Shown: positions 1 through 6,085, numbered from the stretch's first letter. The stretch is 7,784 bases of DNA from Sulfurimonas sp. (GCA_015487435.1 WFPU01000227.1:1-7784); one strand, 5' to 3'. Program-made: numbers and translations. The notes: a model not told the origin generated them from the letters alone.

Positions 1-567
1 GCTAAAGATTGTGAAGTTATATCTTTAAAAAAAGGCAATATTGTCTTTTATGAAGGGGATGAGTCAAGATATCTATATTTTTTAATTAAGGGAAACATAA
101 AACTTTACAAAATATTGGCAAATAATAATGAATTGATTTTAAAGTACTTCAAACATGATGAGATTATAGCTGAAGTTGCTGTTTTTGATGAGTTCAATTA
201 TCCAGCTACAGCAGAAGCAATTAGTGATATAAAACTATTAAAAATTGATTTCAAAAATCTTAAAAATATTTTTTTGAAAAATCCAGACATATTATTAAGC
301 GTTAATTCATCTTTGATAAAAAAGGTAAAAAACTTGGAAACTTTACTTTTAAGGTATTTGGTTTTAGATGCAAAAGGTAGAGTGATTGATTTTATTTTAC
401 AAAATACACAAGAGTTCTTTTTACTAAAACAACATGAAATAGCTACAATTTTAAACATAAGCCCTGAGACTTTATCTCGTATCCTAAAACCATTTAAAGC
501 TGATGGCATAATAGATATGAAAAATAAAAATGTAAATATACAAAGGCTTGAACTATACAAGAGTTGA
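1..567 (+). CDS. Crp/Fnr family transcriptional regulator, 5'-truncated by the window edge
   Basis: The reading frame is open from base 1, so the gene starts before the window; 188 residues are visible and roughly 25-40 are probably missing compared with the usual 210-230. Visible residues 8-90 form the cyclic-nucleotide-binding-type beta roll (LKKGNIVFYEGDE, then YLYFLIKGNIKLYK, FKHDEIIAEVAVFDE and the TAEAISDIKLLKI strand). A dimerisation helix follows at about 92-135. The C-terminal helix-turn-helix at about 142-165 has LKQHEIATILNISPETLSRI. Its recognition helix carries E156, S159 and R160, the E-xx-S-R pattern with which FNR reads TTGAT-type half-sites. A TTG at 115 could be taken as a start but lies inside the beta roll, so it is not the true one. 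The only N-terminal cysteine seen is C4, so an FNR-type iron-sulfur sensor cannot be judged here. The effector is unknown. It converges on the DUF695/RraB gene, with a palindromic repeat between. Confidence 0.9.
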   Translation, partial: AKDCEVISLKKGNIVFYEGDESRYLYFLIKGNIKLYKILANNNELILKYFKHDEIIAEVAVFDEFNYPATAEAISDIKLLKIDFKNLKNIFLKNPDILLSVNSSLIKKVKNLETLLLRYLVLDAKGRVIDFILQNTQEFFLLKQHEIATILNISPETLSRILKPFKADGIIDMKNKNVNIQRLELYKS

Positions 568-621
568 GGTATTTTTTATCCTGTAAATTAATTGAGACAT
601 CTGATTAATTAGAAACTAGAC

Positions 622-638
622 CCTAAATCAAGTTTAGG
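622..638. repeat. Inner palindrome 1 of the element (CCTAAA...TTTAGG)
   Basis: CCTAAA (622-627) pairs perfectly with TTTAGG (633-638) across a 5-nt loop. It looks like a small REP-type unit within the larger inverted repeat. There is no T-run beside it, so alone it is not a classical terminator. Confidence 0.55.
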
Positions 639-655
639 ATGATGATAGTTCCGTC

Positions 656-701
656 ATTCTGGGCTTGTACCCCAAGGGTATTTCCTATGGGCATCCAGAA
701 T
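656..701. repeat. Inner palindrome 2 of the element (ATTCTGG...CCAGAAT), with a nested stem
   Basis: ATTCTGG (656-662) pairs perfectly with CCAGAAT (695-701). Inside, TACCC (668-672) pairs with GGGTA (676-680) across a 3-nt loop, giving a branched, cruciform-like fold. It is richer in G and C than the flanking sequence, consistent with an inserted repeat unit. Confidence 0.6.
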
Positions 702-730
702 CTAATAATTAATTAATCAGAGAGTTCAAT

Positions 731-1480
731 TCACTTAACCAAACTACACTCCCAGCCATCATACACTCCAGATAGATTTTCACTCATATCTATGATTGCC
801 ATAGTAAGAGCATCTATCTCATAGTAATGCGGTTTATCTTTTCTGTAAAACTGTACTCCATACATGGTTTTTCCTTGAAAAGGAACTTCAATATTATCTT
901 GTTTATGAAAACCTTTACTCTCTATAAGAGAGATGAATTTTTCACGATTTTCTTCATCTTCAAAGTAAACCTTATGCTCTATTGCCCGCTCTGTTTCAAG
1001 TTTATCCCCCTGCTCTTTAAGAGTGTTACAAGAATGATGATTTGCTATAATCTGCCACTCACGAACAGTTGGAAAAAGAAGCTTTTGATAAACCTCCCAC
1101 TCCATATCAGTGCGGGAACCAAATTCATACTTGTGCTCGCTAAAATGACCCATAGCAGACTCAACAGTGTTACTCCACTCAAAATCCATTTTTAAGTAAT
1201 ATATGAAATTTACTTCACCTTGTGTAATTATTCTTCCTATATACTTTCCACTTCTCCATCTAAGAGACTCCATCTCTAGCCTATCTTCAATAAAACCAAC
1301 ATCATCTGATTCATCTTGAGTAACCAGCCCATCCTCTTTTGGTGAATTTAACTTTACTTTCACAAATCCTACATAGATATATTCAGGATTTGGTACACTG
1401 TCTGCTACCCCTGCGTTAAATGATACTAATGCCTTATGATTTTCTATAGGTTTTACATAACTCTCCCAATACTCTTGCAT
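731..1480 (-). CDS. DUF695 and RraB-like (RNase E inhibitor B family) two-domain protein
   Basis: The 249-residue protein shows no signal peptide or membrane segment and should be cytoplasmic. Residues 1 to about 130 match the DUF695 pattern: YWESY near the start, the SFNAG and VPNPEY region, DGLVTQDE at about 50-57, and an IEDRLE helix. Residues from about 155 resemble the RraB/DUF1260 fold, with a GD...R.IEHKVYFED segment, a KFISLIESKGF helix, and the terminal YDGWECSLV. RraB in enterics binds the C-terminal region of RNase E; whether this homologue does anything similar is unknown. An ATG at 1480 is chosen because AAGGAGA lies just upstream; a longer in-frame start at 1558 (26 more residues) would translate through the palindrome and has no good binding site. 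It follows hypA in the same direction after 105 nt but seems to have its own promoter. Domain names are from memory of the families. Confidence 0.8.
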   Translation of the reverse strand: MQEYWESYVKPIENHKALVSFNAGVADSVPNPEYIYVGFVKVKLNSPKEDGLVTQDESDDVGFIEDRLEMESLRWRSGKYIGRIITQGEVNFIYYLKMDFEWSNTVESAMGHFSEHKYEFGSRTDMEWEVYQKLLFPTVREWQIIANHHSCNTLKEQGDKLETERAIEHKVYFEDEENREKFISLIESKGFHKQDNIEVPFQGKTMYGVQFYRKDKPHYYEIDALTMAIIDMSENLSGVYDGWECSLVK

Positions 1481-1484
1481 TTTA

Positions 1485-1491
1485 TCTCCTT
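1485..1491 (-). promoter_or_regulatory. Ribosome binding site fixing the DUF695/RraB start
   Basis: AAGGAGA on the minus strand lies 4 nt before the ATG at 1480. This near-ideal Shine-Dalgarno decides the start in favour of MQEYW over the longer reading frame beginning at 1558. Confidence 0.8.
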
Positions 1492-1501
1492 TTAAAATCT
1501 C

Positions 1502-1529
1502 ATATAATTTGAACAAGTTCAAATTATAT
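1502..1529. promoter_or_regulatory. Perfect operator-like palindrome with embedded -10 boxes
   Basis: ATATAATTTGAAC (1502-1514) and GTTCAAATTATAT (1517-1529) are perfect 13-bp inverted arms separated by two bases. Each arm contains TATAAT, on opposite strands: 1528-1523 on the minus strand and 1503-1508 on the plus strand. The minus-strand box is a good -10 for the DUF695/RraB gene and would place the start of transcription near 1516, the palindrome centre. No clear -35 is seen, as is common in Campylobacterota. The core TTGAA-N4-TTCAA (1509-1522) has the spacing of Crp/Fnr boxes (TTGAT-N4-ATCAA) and differs at one base per half. A repressor site over the promoter is the simplest reading. The 2-nt centre makes it a poor RNA hairpin, so a DNA site is favoured. 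Confidence 0.65.
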
Positions 1530-1559
1530 TCAGTTACTAAAGCTTTGCCTGTCGGCAAG

Positions 1560-1584
1560 AGGGAGTCTCAAAAACTCCTTCTCT
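1560..1584 (-). terminator. Weak hairpin after hypA, possible operon end
   Basis: Just past the hypA stop codon, GGAGT pairs with ACTCC on the minus strand across about 7 nt, with an additional GAG/CTC pair beyond an AA bulge. A second small stem, TTGCC/GGCAA (1545-1558), follows. Neither is followed by a U-run in the hyp direction, so termination is likely partial and some read-through into the DUF695/RraB gene is possible. Confidence 0.35.
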
Positions 1585-1585
1585 T

Positions 1586-1927
1586 TTATTCCATCTCTAA
1601 ACTCATAAGGAACATATCTTCCCCATCAACAACTCTAACATTTATAGACTCACATTTTTGACAACAGTAGTGAATTTTTTCTAATTTACTCACACTCTTA
1701 CACTCTTGACACTCAATGGTTAGGGGCTGTATATTCATCACAAACTCTGCACCATCACAAATGGTTTTTTCCTTAAAAGTGTTAAATGCTATCTCAAGTA
1801 GATGTGCTTCAACACCACTCATGACCCCAATTTTTACCACTATTTTTGTTACTTTTGAAGCATCATTCTCTTTAGCAACATCCTCTATCTGCTTAAGTAG
1901 GGCCTGAACTACACTGTACTCATGCAT
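1586..1927 (-). CDS. hypA: Hydrogenase/urease nickel incorporation protein HypA
   Basis: HypA is a small zinc-binding metallochaperone that receives Ni2+ and, with HypB, inserts it into the large subunit of [NiFe]-hydrogenase in the cytoplasm; in some Campylobacterota such as Helicobacter it also serves urease. The 113 residues equal the normal family length. The N-terminal MHEYS carries the Ni ligand His2 with Glu3. The zinc site is C73-x2-C76 and C89-x2-C92, in the order and spacing of the family. The reading frame is open further upstream, but the ATG at 1927 gives the invariant MHE start and has AAGGAGAG 4 nt before it. It overlaps the end of hypX by 8 nt (1920-1927), so translation is probably coupled. 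It is the last gene of the hyp cluster. Confidence 0.97.
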   Translation of the reverse strand: MHEYSVVQALLKQIEDVAKENDASKVTKIVVKIGVMSGVEAHLLEIAFNTFKEKTICDGAEFVMNIQPLTIECQECKSVSKLEKIHYCCQKCESINVRVVDGEDMFLMSLEME

Positions 1928-3545
1928 GGTACTCTCCTTGCAACCTTTTTGGCGTGTGTGTTGGACAAACCTTATAGACAAACTCATGGCGAAGTGTGTG
2001 AAATACACTTTTTTCATCCCAAAACTCTGGGTGCATTTTTTTGAGTTCCTCTTGTTTGCAAAACTCCATCTTCTCTCTTTCTTTATCAACTCTATCCTGT
2101 TTATCCAAGATGAAACCTTCACTATAGAGTGAGGAAGCGAAGTTGTGTAGCTCCTCATAGTAATTTTGTGCTTGAAAAATTTCATCTATCATTTTTATCT
2201 TTTTTGCATACTCTACAGAGATAGGTAAAGCATCATTAAGTAATTTTTTTGCTACATTCTTTCCGACTCTTTTAGGTAAGGTATATGTATGATATTCACT
2301 ACCACTCAGCCCTAAGGTCTTATAATGAGGATTTAAAACTACATTTTCTTTTGCTACAATATAATCACAAGCTAAAGCCATAAAAACTCCACCTGCACCT
2401 GCATTTCTTGCAAGTGATGCGATGGTGAGTACTTCATCAGCTTCTAATATAGATTTTATAAGGTCATTCATCGCATTTATATTACTCCAACCATCTTCAC
2501 CTTGTTTTTTGGAGTCTTCTAAAATGTTAAGATGAATTCCATTACTAAAAAAATCCATTCCACCAACAAGAACTATCACATCTGATTCCTCTTTTAAGTA
2601 CTCAAAAGCATATTTCAAACGAATACACTGCTCGGCACTCATTGCACCATTATGAAAGTTAAAACAGAGGTATGCCACTCTATCACGCTTTTCTACACTC
2701 ACTTCATAAAATGTATCATAACTCTTATCAAATAGTAGTGGTAGTCGATGCTCTTTGATTCCTGCTATTTTCTCTTTTAAAACATAAGTGGCAGGTAATT
2801 TAAAGTAATTGGGTTCTTTAAGATGACTTACCCATAGTGCTCCATCTTTTGTTCCTAAGCATATAGCACCATCTCGTTTAGCTAAAATCTCTTTAGTATT
2901 GCCTCTAAGTTTCTCCTCATTATGAGCACCATATAGGTAACACACTACTCCCATAATTTCATCAAGAACTCCAGGAAAACTATCTGAGAGATGAATTTTA
3001 GAGAGTATAGTTTTAGTATTATCATTATCCCAATCAATAGTTCTCATCTCTTGTTTAAAGAGTTTATGTAAAGGATTTAAAATCTGTGCTATTTGTAGAG
3101 GGTTCTCAAAAAAATTATCTAAAGCATTCAATGAGTGCTCTACAACTTCTTGTCGATACAGAGAAGCTTTATAGGTAGAACGCACCTTAAAATCACTCTT
3201 AGCTACAATATCTCCACCATCATAAAGTTCATTAGCCCGAAGTATGACAACTCCCCAATCCTTTATCTCATTAAGAAGTGCATACTCTAAAGAGTTTGGA
3301 CCTCTATCGCCAATGGGACCAGGATGAAAGATATAGGTAGGATATTTTTCATAAATTTCTTGAGATATAAAAGCTTTTAAAAATGGTGCTAAAATAAGTT
3401 CTGGCTCAAACTCCTGAACCTCTGACTTCATCTGCTGCTCATTTATTGCAAAAGCTACACCTACACAGTGCCCCTTATCTTGAAGCTTTGTAAAAATAGC
3501 TTGAGAAAGAGAGTTAAAAGAGCTGATTAAAAGTAAGATTTTCAT
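1920..3545 (-). CDS. hypX: Hydrogenase maturation factor HypX (HoxX), CO-ligand synthesis
   Basis: HypX makes the active-site CO ligand of [NiFe]-hydrogenase from N10-formyl-tetrahydrofolate: an N-terminal formyltransferase-like domain hands the formyl group to a bound CoA, and a C-terminal enoyl-CoA-hydratase/isomerase-like domain decarbonylates formyl-CoA. This is known from Cupriavidus and Aquifex work. At 541 residues it has the full two-domain length. Diagnostic motifs are FHPGPIGDRGP at 73-83, DGGDIVA at 109-115, SLYR ending at R131, SFPG at 189-192, the crotonase segment LVGGMDFFSNGIHLN at 326-340, NAGAGGVFMALACDY at 381-395, and SGSEYHTYTLPKRVG at 414-428. It begins 6 nt after the hypE stop with a weak AGG-type ribosome site, so coupling to hypE is likely. 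Its presence points to hydrogenase maturation under O2, because the anaerobic CO route does not need it. Confidence 0.95.
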   Translation of the reverse strand: MKILLLISSFNSLSQAIFTKLQDKGHCVGVAFAINEQQMKSEVQEFEPELILAPFLKAFISQEIYEKYPTYIFHPGPIGDRGPNSLEYALLNEIKDWGVVILRANELYDGGDIVAKSDFKVRSTYKASLYRQEVVEHSLNALDNFFENPLQIAQILNPLHKLFKQEMRTIDWDNDNTKTILSKIHLSDSFPGVLDEIMGVVCYLYGAHNEEKLRGNTKEILAKRDGAICLGTKDGALWVSHLKEPNYFKLPATYVLKEKIAGIKEHRLPLLFDKSYDTFYEVSVEKRDRVAYLCFNFHNGAMSAEQCIRLKYAFEYLKEESDVIVLVGGMDFFSNGIHLNILEDSKKQGEDGWSNINAMNDLIKSILEADEVLTIASLARNAGAGGVFMALACDYIVAKENVVLNPHYKTLGLSGSEYHTYTLPKRVGKNVAKKLLNDALPISVEYAKKIKMIDEIFQAQNYYEELHNFASSLYSEGFILDKQDRVDKEREKMEFCKQEELKKMHPEFWDEKSVFHTLRHEFVYKVCPTHTPKRLQGEYHA

Positions 3546-3551
3546 AAATAC

Positions 3552-4550
3552 CTAACAAATTCTAGGTAAAAGTTCACCAGTAGGTGTATCTAAAAATCTT
3601 TTTGTACCATAGGAACTTAACAATACAACTTTACCAATATACTCGTCTGAAACATCTGCAATTTTTACTGCATTTGAAGAGTTCTCAAAAGTATGTAAAA
3701 TATCTAAGGCTTGAGTCTCATCCTCTTTAGCTATAGCGAGTACAAATGTACCCTCATTTGCCAAATTTACAGCCTCAAATCCTAACATTTCACAGATACC
3801 ATAGACCTCTTGACAGACAGGGATACTCTCTTCTTCTACTTCAATACAAATATTGGACTGTTTTGCCCACTCATTAAGAACTGCACTTACTCCACCACGA
3901 GTTGCGTCTCTTAATGCTGTTATCTTAATCCCAACCTCTATCAAAGCTTGAACTTGATGTGTTAGCGATGCACAGTCACTCTCTAAGCTACTAGAGAGTT
4001 CTATCCCCTCACGAGCTGCAAAAATAGTAGCACCATGTCGACCTAAATCACGACTAACTAGTATGACATCATCTTTAGAAATACAGTTAGAGCTAATTCC
4101 CTTTTTTTGAATCTCGCCGATTCCTGTTGTATTGATGAAGATTTTATCTACACTGCCACGAGGAACTACTTTAGTATCTCCACTTACCACAATAGCACCA
4201 TTATTTTCAAGCTCTTTTTTCATACTGCGAACTATTTTTTCAAGCTCTCTTGTAGAAAAGCCCTCCTCAATGATAACACTGCATGTAAGATACTTCGGTT
4301 TTGCACCCATCATTGCAAGGTCATTACAAGTTCCACAAATAGCAAGTTTTCCAATATCTCCACCAGGGAAAAAGAGCGGACTAACTGTAAAACTATCCGT
4401 ACTAAATGCAAGTTCTCCATCATGAATAACTGCTGCATCCTCAGATTTTTCTAAAATATCATTTTTAAAAGCTTTGTAAAATATCTTACTTATCAGCTCA
4501 TTGTTCTCTTCTCCACCATTTCCCATGGCTAGTGTTATCTGTTTATTCAT
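3552..4550 (-). CDS. hypE: Hydrogenase maturation protein HypE (carbamoyl dehydratase)
   Basis: HypE uses ATP to dehydrate the carbamoyl group that HypF places on its C-terminal cysteine, giving a thiocyanate that is passed as CN- to iron held by HypC-HypD. It belongs to the PurM/AIR-synthase-like family. The 332-residue protein has the expected ATP-binding features: the STDSFTVSPLFFPGGDIG stretch at 50-67, CNDLAMMGAKP at 75-85, VSGDTKVV at 122-129 and a TRGGVSAVLNEW segment. It ends in PRIC, so the catalytic C-terminal cysteine (C332) is intact. The ATG at 4550 is preceded by AAGG. Unlike the other junctions in the cluster, 94 nt separate it from hypD, and that gap contains hairpins. HypF, its required partner, is not in the window. 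Confidence 0.97.
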   Translation of the reverse strand: MNKQITLAMGNGGEENNELISKIFYKAFKNDILEKSEDAAVIHDGELAFSTDSFTVSPLFFPGGDIGKLAICGTCNDLAMMGAKPKYLTCSVIIEEGFSTRELEKIVRSMKKELENNGAIVVSGDTKVVPRGSVDKIFINTTGIGEIQKKGISSNCISKDDVILVSRDLGRHGATIFAAREGIELSSSLESDCASLTHQVQALIEVGIKITALRDATRGGVSAVLNEWAKQSNICIEVEEESIPVCQEVYGICEMLGFEAVNLANEGTFVLAIAKEDETQALDILHTFENSSNAVKIADVSDEYIGKVVLLSSYGTKRFLDTPTGELLPRIC

Positions 4551-4571
4551 TTTAACTAACCTTTTTTTTCT

Positions 4572-4590
4572 TAAAAAACATAGTTTTTTA
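4572..4590. repeat. AT-rich hairpin in the hypD-hypE gap
   Basis: TAAAAAAC (4572-4579) and GTTTTTTA (4583-4590) are perfect 8-bp arms around a 3-nt loop. It lies about 20 nt before the hypE start, upstream of its ribosome binding site, so the RNA form could affect hypE translation or mRNA decay. Confidence 0.5.
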
Positions 4591-4607
4591 TAGCTTTAGG
4601 GGGTTGT

Positions 4608-4624
4608 AGAGACATTTTGTCCCT
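4608..4624 (-). repeat. Second hairpin in the hypD-hypE gap
   Basis: On the minus strand AGGGACA pairs with TGTCTCT over a 3-nt loop: seven pairs including one G-U. No U-run follows, so it is not a classical terminator. It stands 2 nt away from the larger palindrome that covers the hypD stop. Confidence 0.45.
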
Positions 4625-4626
4625 GC

Positions 4627-4655
4627 TGATGCAATGGGCTTTGCTCATTGTATCA
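4627..4655. repeat. 13-bp-arm palindrome covering the hypD stop codon
   Basis: Arms 4627-4639 and 4643-4655 flank a 3-nt loop. As plus-strand RNA all 13 positions pair (two G-U); as the minus-strand hyp mRNA the same two positions become A-C mismatches, leaving 11 pairs. The hypD TGA stop (4645-4647) and its last two codons lie inside the right arm. This is compatible with a small REP-like insertion at the end of hypD. Confidence 0.6.
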
Positions 4656-5826
4656 AGTTTCCATACTTGTAGTATGCTGCACAAGCACCTTCACTACTGA
4701 CCATACAACTTCCTAATGGTGTTTGTGGTTTGCAAGCTGTTCCAAAGATAGTGCACTCATCAGGCTTTGCCATACCTCTTAAAATATCTCCACAAATGCA
4801 GAGTTTATGATCCTCTATCTCCTCATTTGGCAGGATGTCAGCATAAATTTTTTCTGCGTCTATATCTGCAAACTGAGGACGAAGCTTATAGCCACTCTTA
4901 GGAACATTTCCAAGTCCACGCCACTTAAAAAGAGAGGCTTTTTCAAAGTAGTTCTCTATAAGAGCTTGTGCTTTTAAATTTCCATCATAATTAACAAGGC
5001 GTTTATACTCTATCTCTAACTCACATCTTCCTTCGTTAAACTGTTTAACAATCATTAGTATTGCTTCCATAACATCTACGGGCTCAAATCCTGCTACAAC
5101 TACTGGACGATTATACTCTTTAGGAAACTTTTCATAGATTTTACTTCCTGTTATTACACTCACATGACTTGGTCCTAAAAAAGCATCTATTGCGTTGTTA
5201 TAACTGTCTACATGTTCATCACGACTATCTATAAGTTCAACCATTACCTCTGGAACGGTTACATGATTTATATGAAAAAAGATATTTTTAATCTGGTGTT
5301 TTAAGACAATATCAATAAGTGCAGTTGTCATCGGTGTTGTTGTCTCAAATCCTATAGCAAAGAAAATGATTTTTTTTTCAGGATTTTCTTGGGCTATTTT
5401 AAGGGCATCAAGTGGTGAATATATAAAACGCACATCAGCACCCTTTGCTCTAGCATCTTGTAGACTTCCACGACTCCCAGGTACTTTTATCATATCACCA
5501 AGAGTTACTAAGACGGTATCTTCTTGCTCTGCTAAAATATAAGCATGATCTATTCGCTCTTTTGGCATGATGCAGACTGGACAACCAGGTCCATGAATAA
5601 AGTTTATGTTATCAGGTAGTAGTTGAGGCAATCCAAATTTCATAATAGAGTGAGTGTGACCACCACATACTTCCATAATATTTATAGGACGAGAGAGTTT
5701 TTTTGCCTCCTCGGTTATAAGCTTTGCAAAACCTTTGATAACTTCGGGGTTACGAAAACCATCATAGAGATCTTTGAGTTGAAGTTCAGCCAATTTAGGC
5801 TCCCCTATTTTCACAGTTGTCATCAT
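4645..5826 (-). CDS. hypD: Hydrogenase maturation scaffold HypD
   Basis: HypD is the iron-sulfur protein which, with HypC, holds the iron while CN- and CO ligands are attached. The family hallmarks are all present (numbering from the ATG at 5826, 393 aa): CGGHTH with C54, GPGCPVC at 79-85, VPGSRGS, GFETTTP, and the C-terminal cysteine set CICGDILRG...C...AC...SC...AC that binds the [4Fe-4S] cluster and ends in AAYYKYG. The start is uncertain within six bases: two ATGs in tandem (5826, 5823) follow a TTG at 5829, and GGAAG lies 10 nt before the TTG or 13 nt before the first ATG. Whichever is used, the gene overlaps the end of hypC by about 30-35 nt in another frame. The last four residues (NLIQ) go beyond the usual end of the family and run into the palindrome. 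Confidence 0.97.
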   Translation of the reverse strand: MMTTVKIGEPKLAELQLKDLYDGFRNPEVIKGFAKLITEEAKKLSRPINIMEVCGGHTHSIMKFGLPQLLPDNINFIHGPGCPVCIMPKERIDHAYILAEQEDTVLVTLGDMIKVPGSRGSLQDARAKGADVRFIYSPLDALKIAQENPEKKIIFFAIGFETTTPMTTALIDIVLKHQIKNIFFHINHVTVPEVMVELIDSRDEHVDSYNNAIDAFLGPSHVSVITGSKIYEKFPKEYNRPVVVAGFEPVDVMEAILMIVKQFNEGRCELEIEYKRLVNYDGNLKAQALIENYFEKASLFKWRGLGNVPKSGYKLRPQFADIDAEKIYADILPNEEIEDHKLCICGDILRGMAKPDECTIFGTACKPQTPLGSCMVSSEGACAAYYKYGNLIQ

Positions 5827-6085
5827 CAATAATCATCTGCTTCCTATCTTCTTCATCTAACTTTTCTAAAATTTCCTTATAGACTTTGAGTGATTCCATA
5901 GCATCATCTTCATCAATTTTATTCATTATAAATCCAATATGAAGTAAAACAAAGTCTCCAATCTTAACATCACCCTCTTGCATAAGATCTAATCCAGCTT
6001 CACGCATGATACCCATTGTATCAACTGTAGCTACATTACGCTGTGTATCTATTTTTACTACTTTACTAGGAATTGATAAACACAT
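5795..6085 (-). CDS. hypC: Hydrogenase maturation chaperone HypC
   Basis: HypC is a small chaperone that binds HypD through its N-terminal cysteine, carries the Fe(CN)2CO unit and transfers it to the hydrogenase large-subunit precursor. The N-terminal MCLSIPSKV signature with C2 is diagnostic, followed by the OB-like beta barrel (KIDTQRNVATVDTMGIMREAGLDL, then KIGDFVLLHIGFIMNKID; given here in parts). At 96 residues it is somewhat longer than the usual 75-90; the extra part is an acidic tail with DEEDRKQ and IDDDNCEN. That tail is encoded by the DNA that also carries the hypD ribosome binding site and start. It begins one base after the hypB stop, with only a weak GAGAG ribosome site, suggesting translational coupling. 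Confidence 0.96.
   Translation of the reverse strand: MCLSIPSKVVKIDTQRNVATVDTMGIMREAGLDLMQEGDVKIGDFVLLHIGFIMNKIDEDDAMESLKVYKEILEKLDEEDRKQMIIDDDNCENRGA

Larger units (their letters stand above)
590..731. repeat. Nested palindromic (MITE/REP-like) element between convergent genes
   Basis: The whole stretch is an imperfect inverted repeat centred at about 660.5. The outer arms are AATTGA (590-595) and TCAATT (726-731). After 5-nt spacers on both sides come CTGATTAATTA (601-611) and its exact complement TAATTAATCAG (710-720). These arms can be extended to 20 bp (601-620 against 701-720) with 16 matches. Two smaller palindromes lie inside. No plausible ORF is present. It begins just after the regulator stop (567) and ends at the stop codon of the DUF695/RraB gene (731), so its RNA could act as a bidirectional terminator. 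That it is a dispersed repeat is inferred from the structure and from resemblance to TTCTGG/CCAGAA intergenic repeats of other bacteria. Confidence 0.7.

Noticed and set aside
198..560. 120-codon open frame antisense to the Crp/Fnr regulator
   Set aside because: It is a by-product of AT-rich coding on the other strand, with no recognisable domain or ribosome site.
827..1195. 122-codon plus-strand frame opposite the DUF695/RraB gene
   Set aside because: Its sequence is rich in F, L, I and K without any family pattern, and the opposite strand has a clear two-domain protein.
1481..1558. 26-residue N-terminal extension of the DUF695/RraB protein
   Set aside because: It would translate through the promoter-operator palindrome; the ATG at 1480 has a near-ideal Shine-Dalgarno.
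1928..2185. In-frame extension of hypA upstream by 86 codons
   Set aside because: It lies inside hypX in another frame, has no family similarity, and the ATG at 1927 gives the invariant MHE start with a strong ribosome site.
4608..4655. Intrinsic terminator splitting the operon after hypD
   Set aside because: No U-run follows either hairpin in the hyp direction, and hypE, hypX and hypA would then need another promoter that I cannot see.
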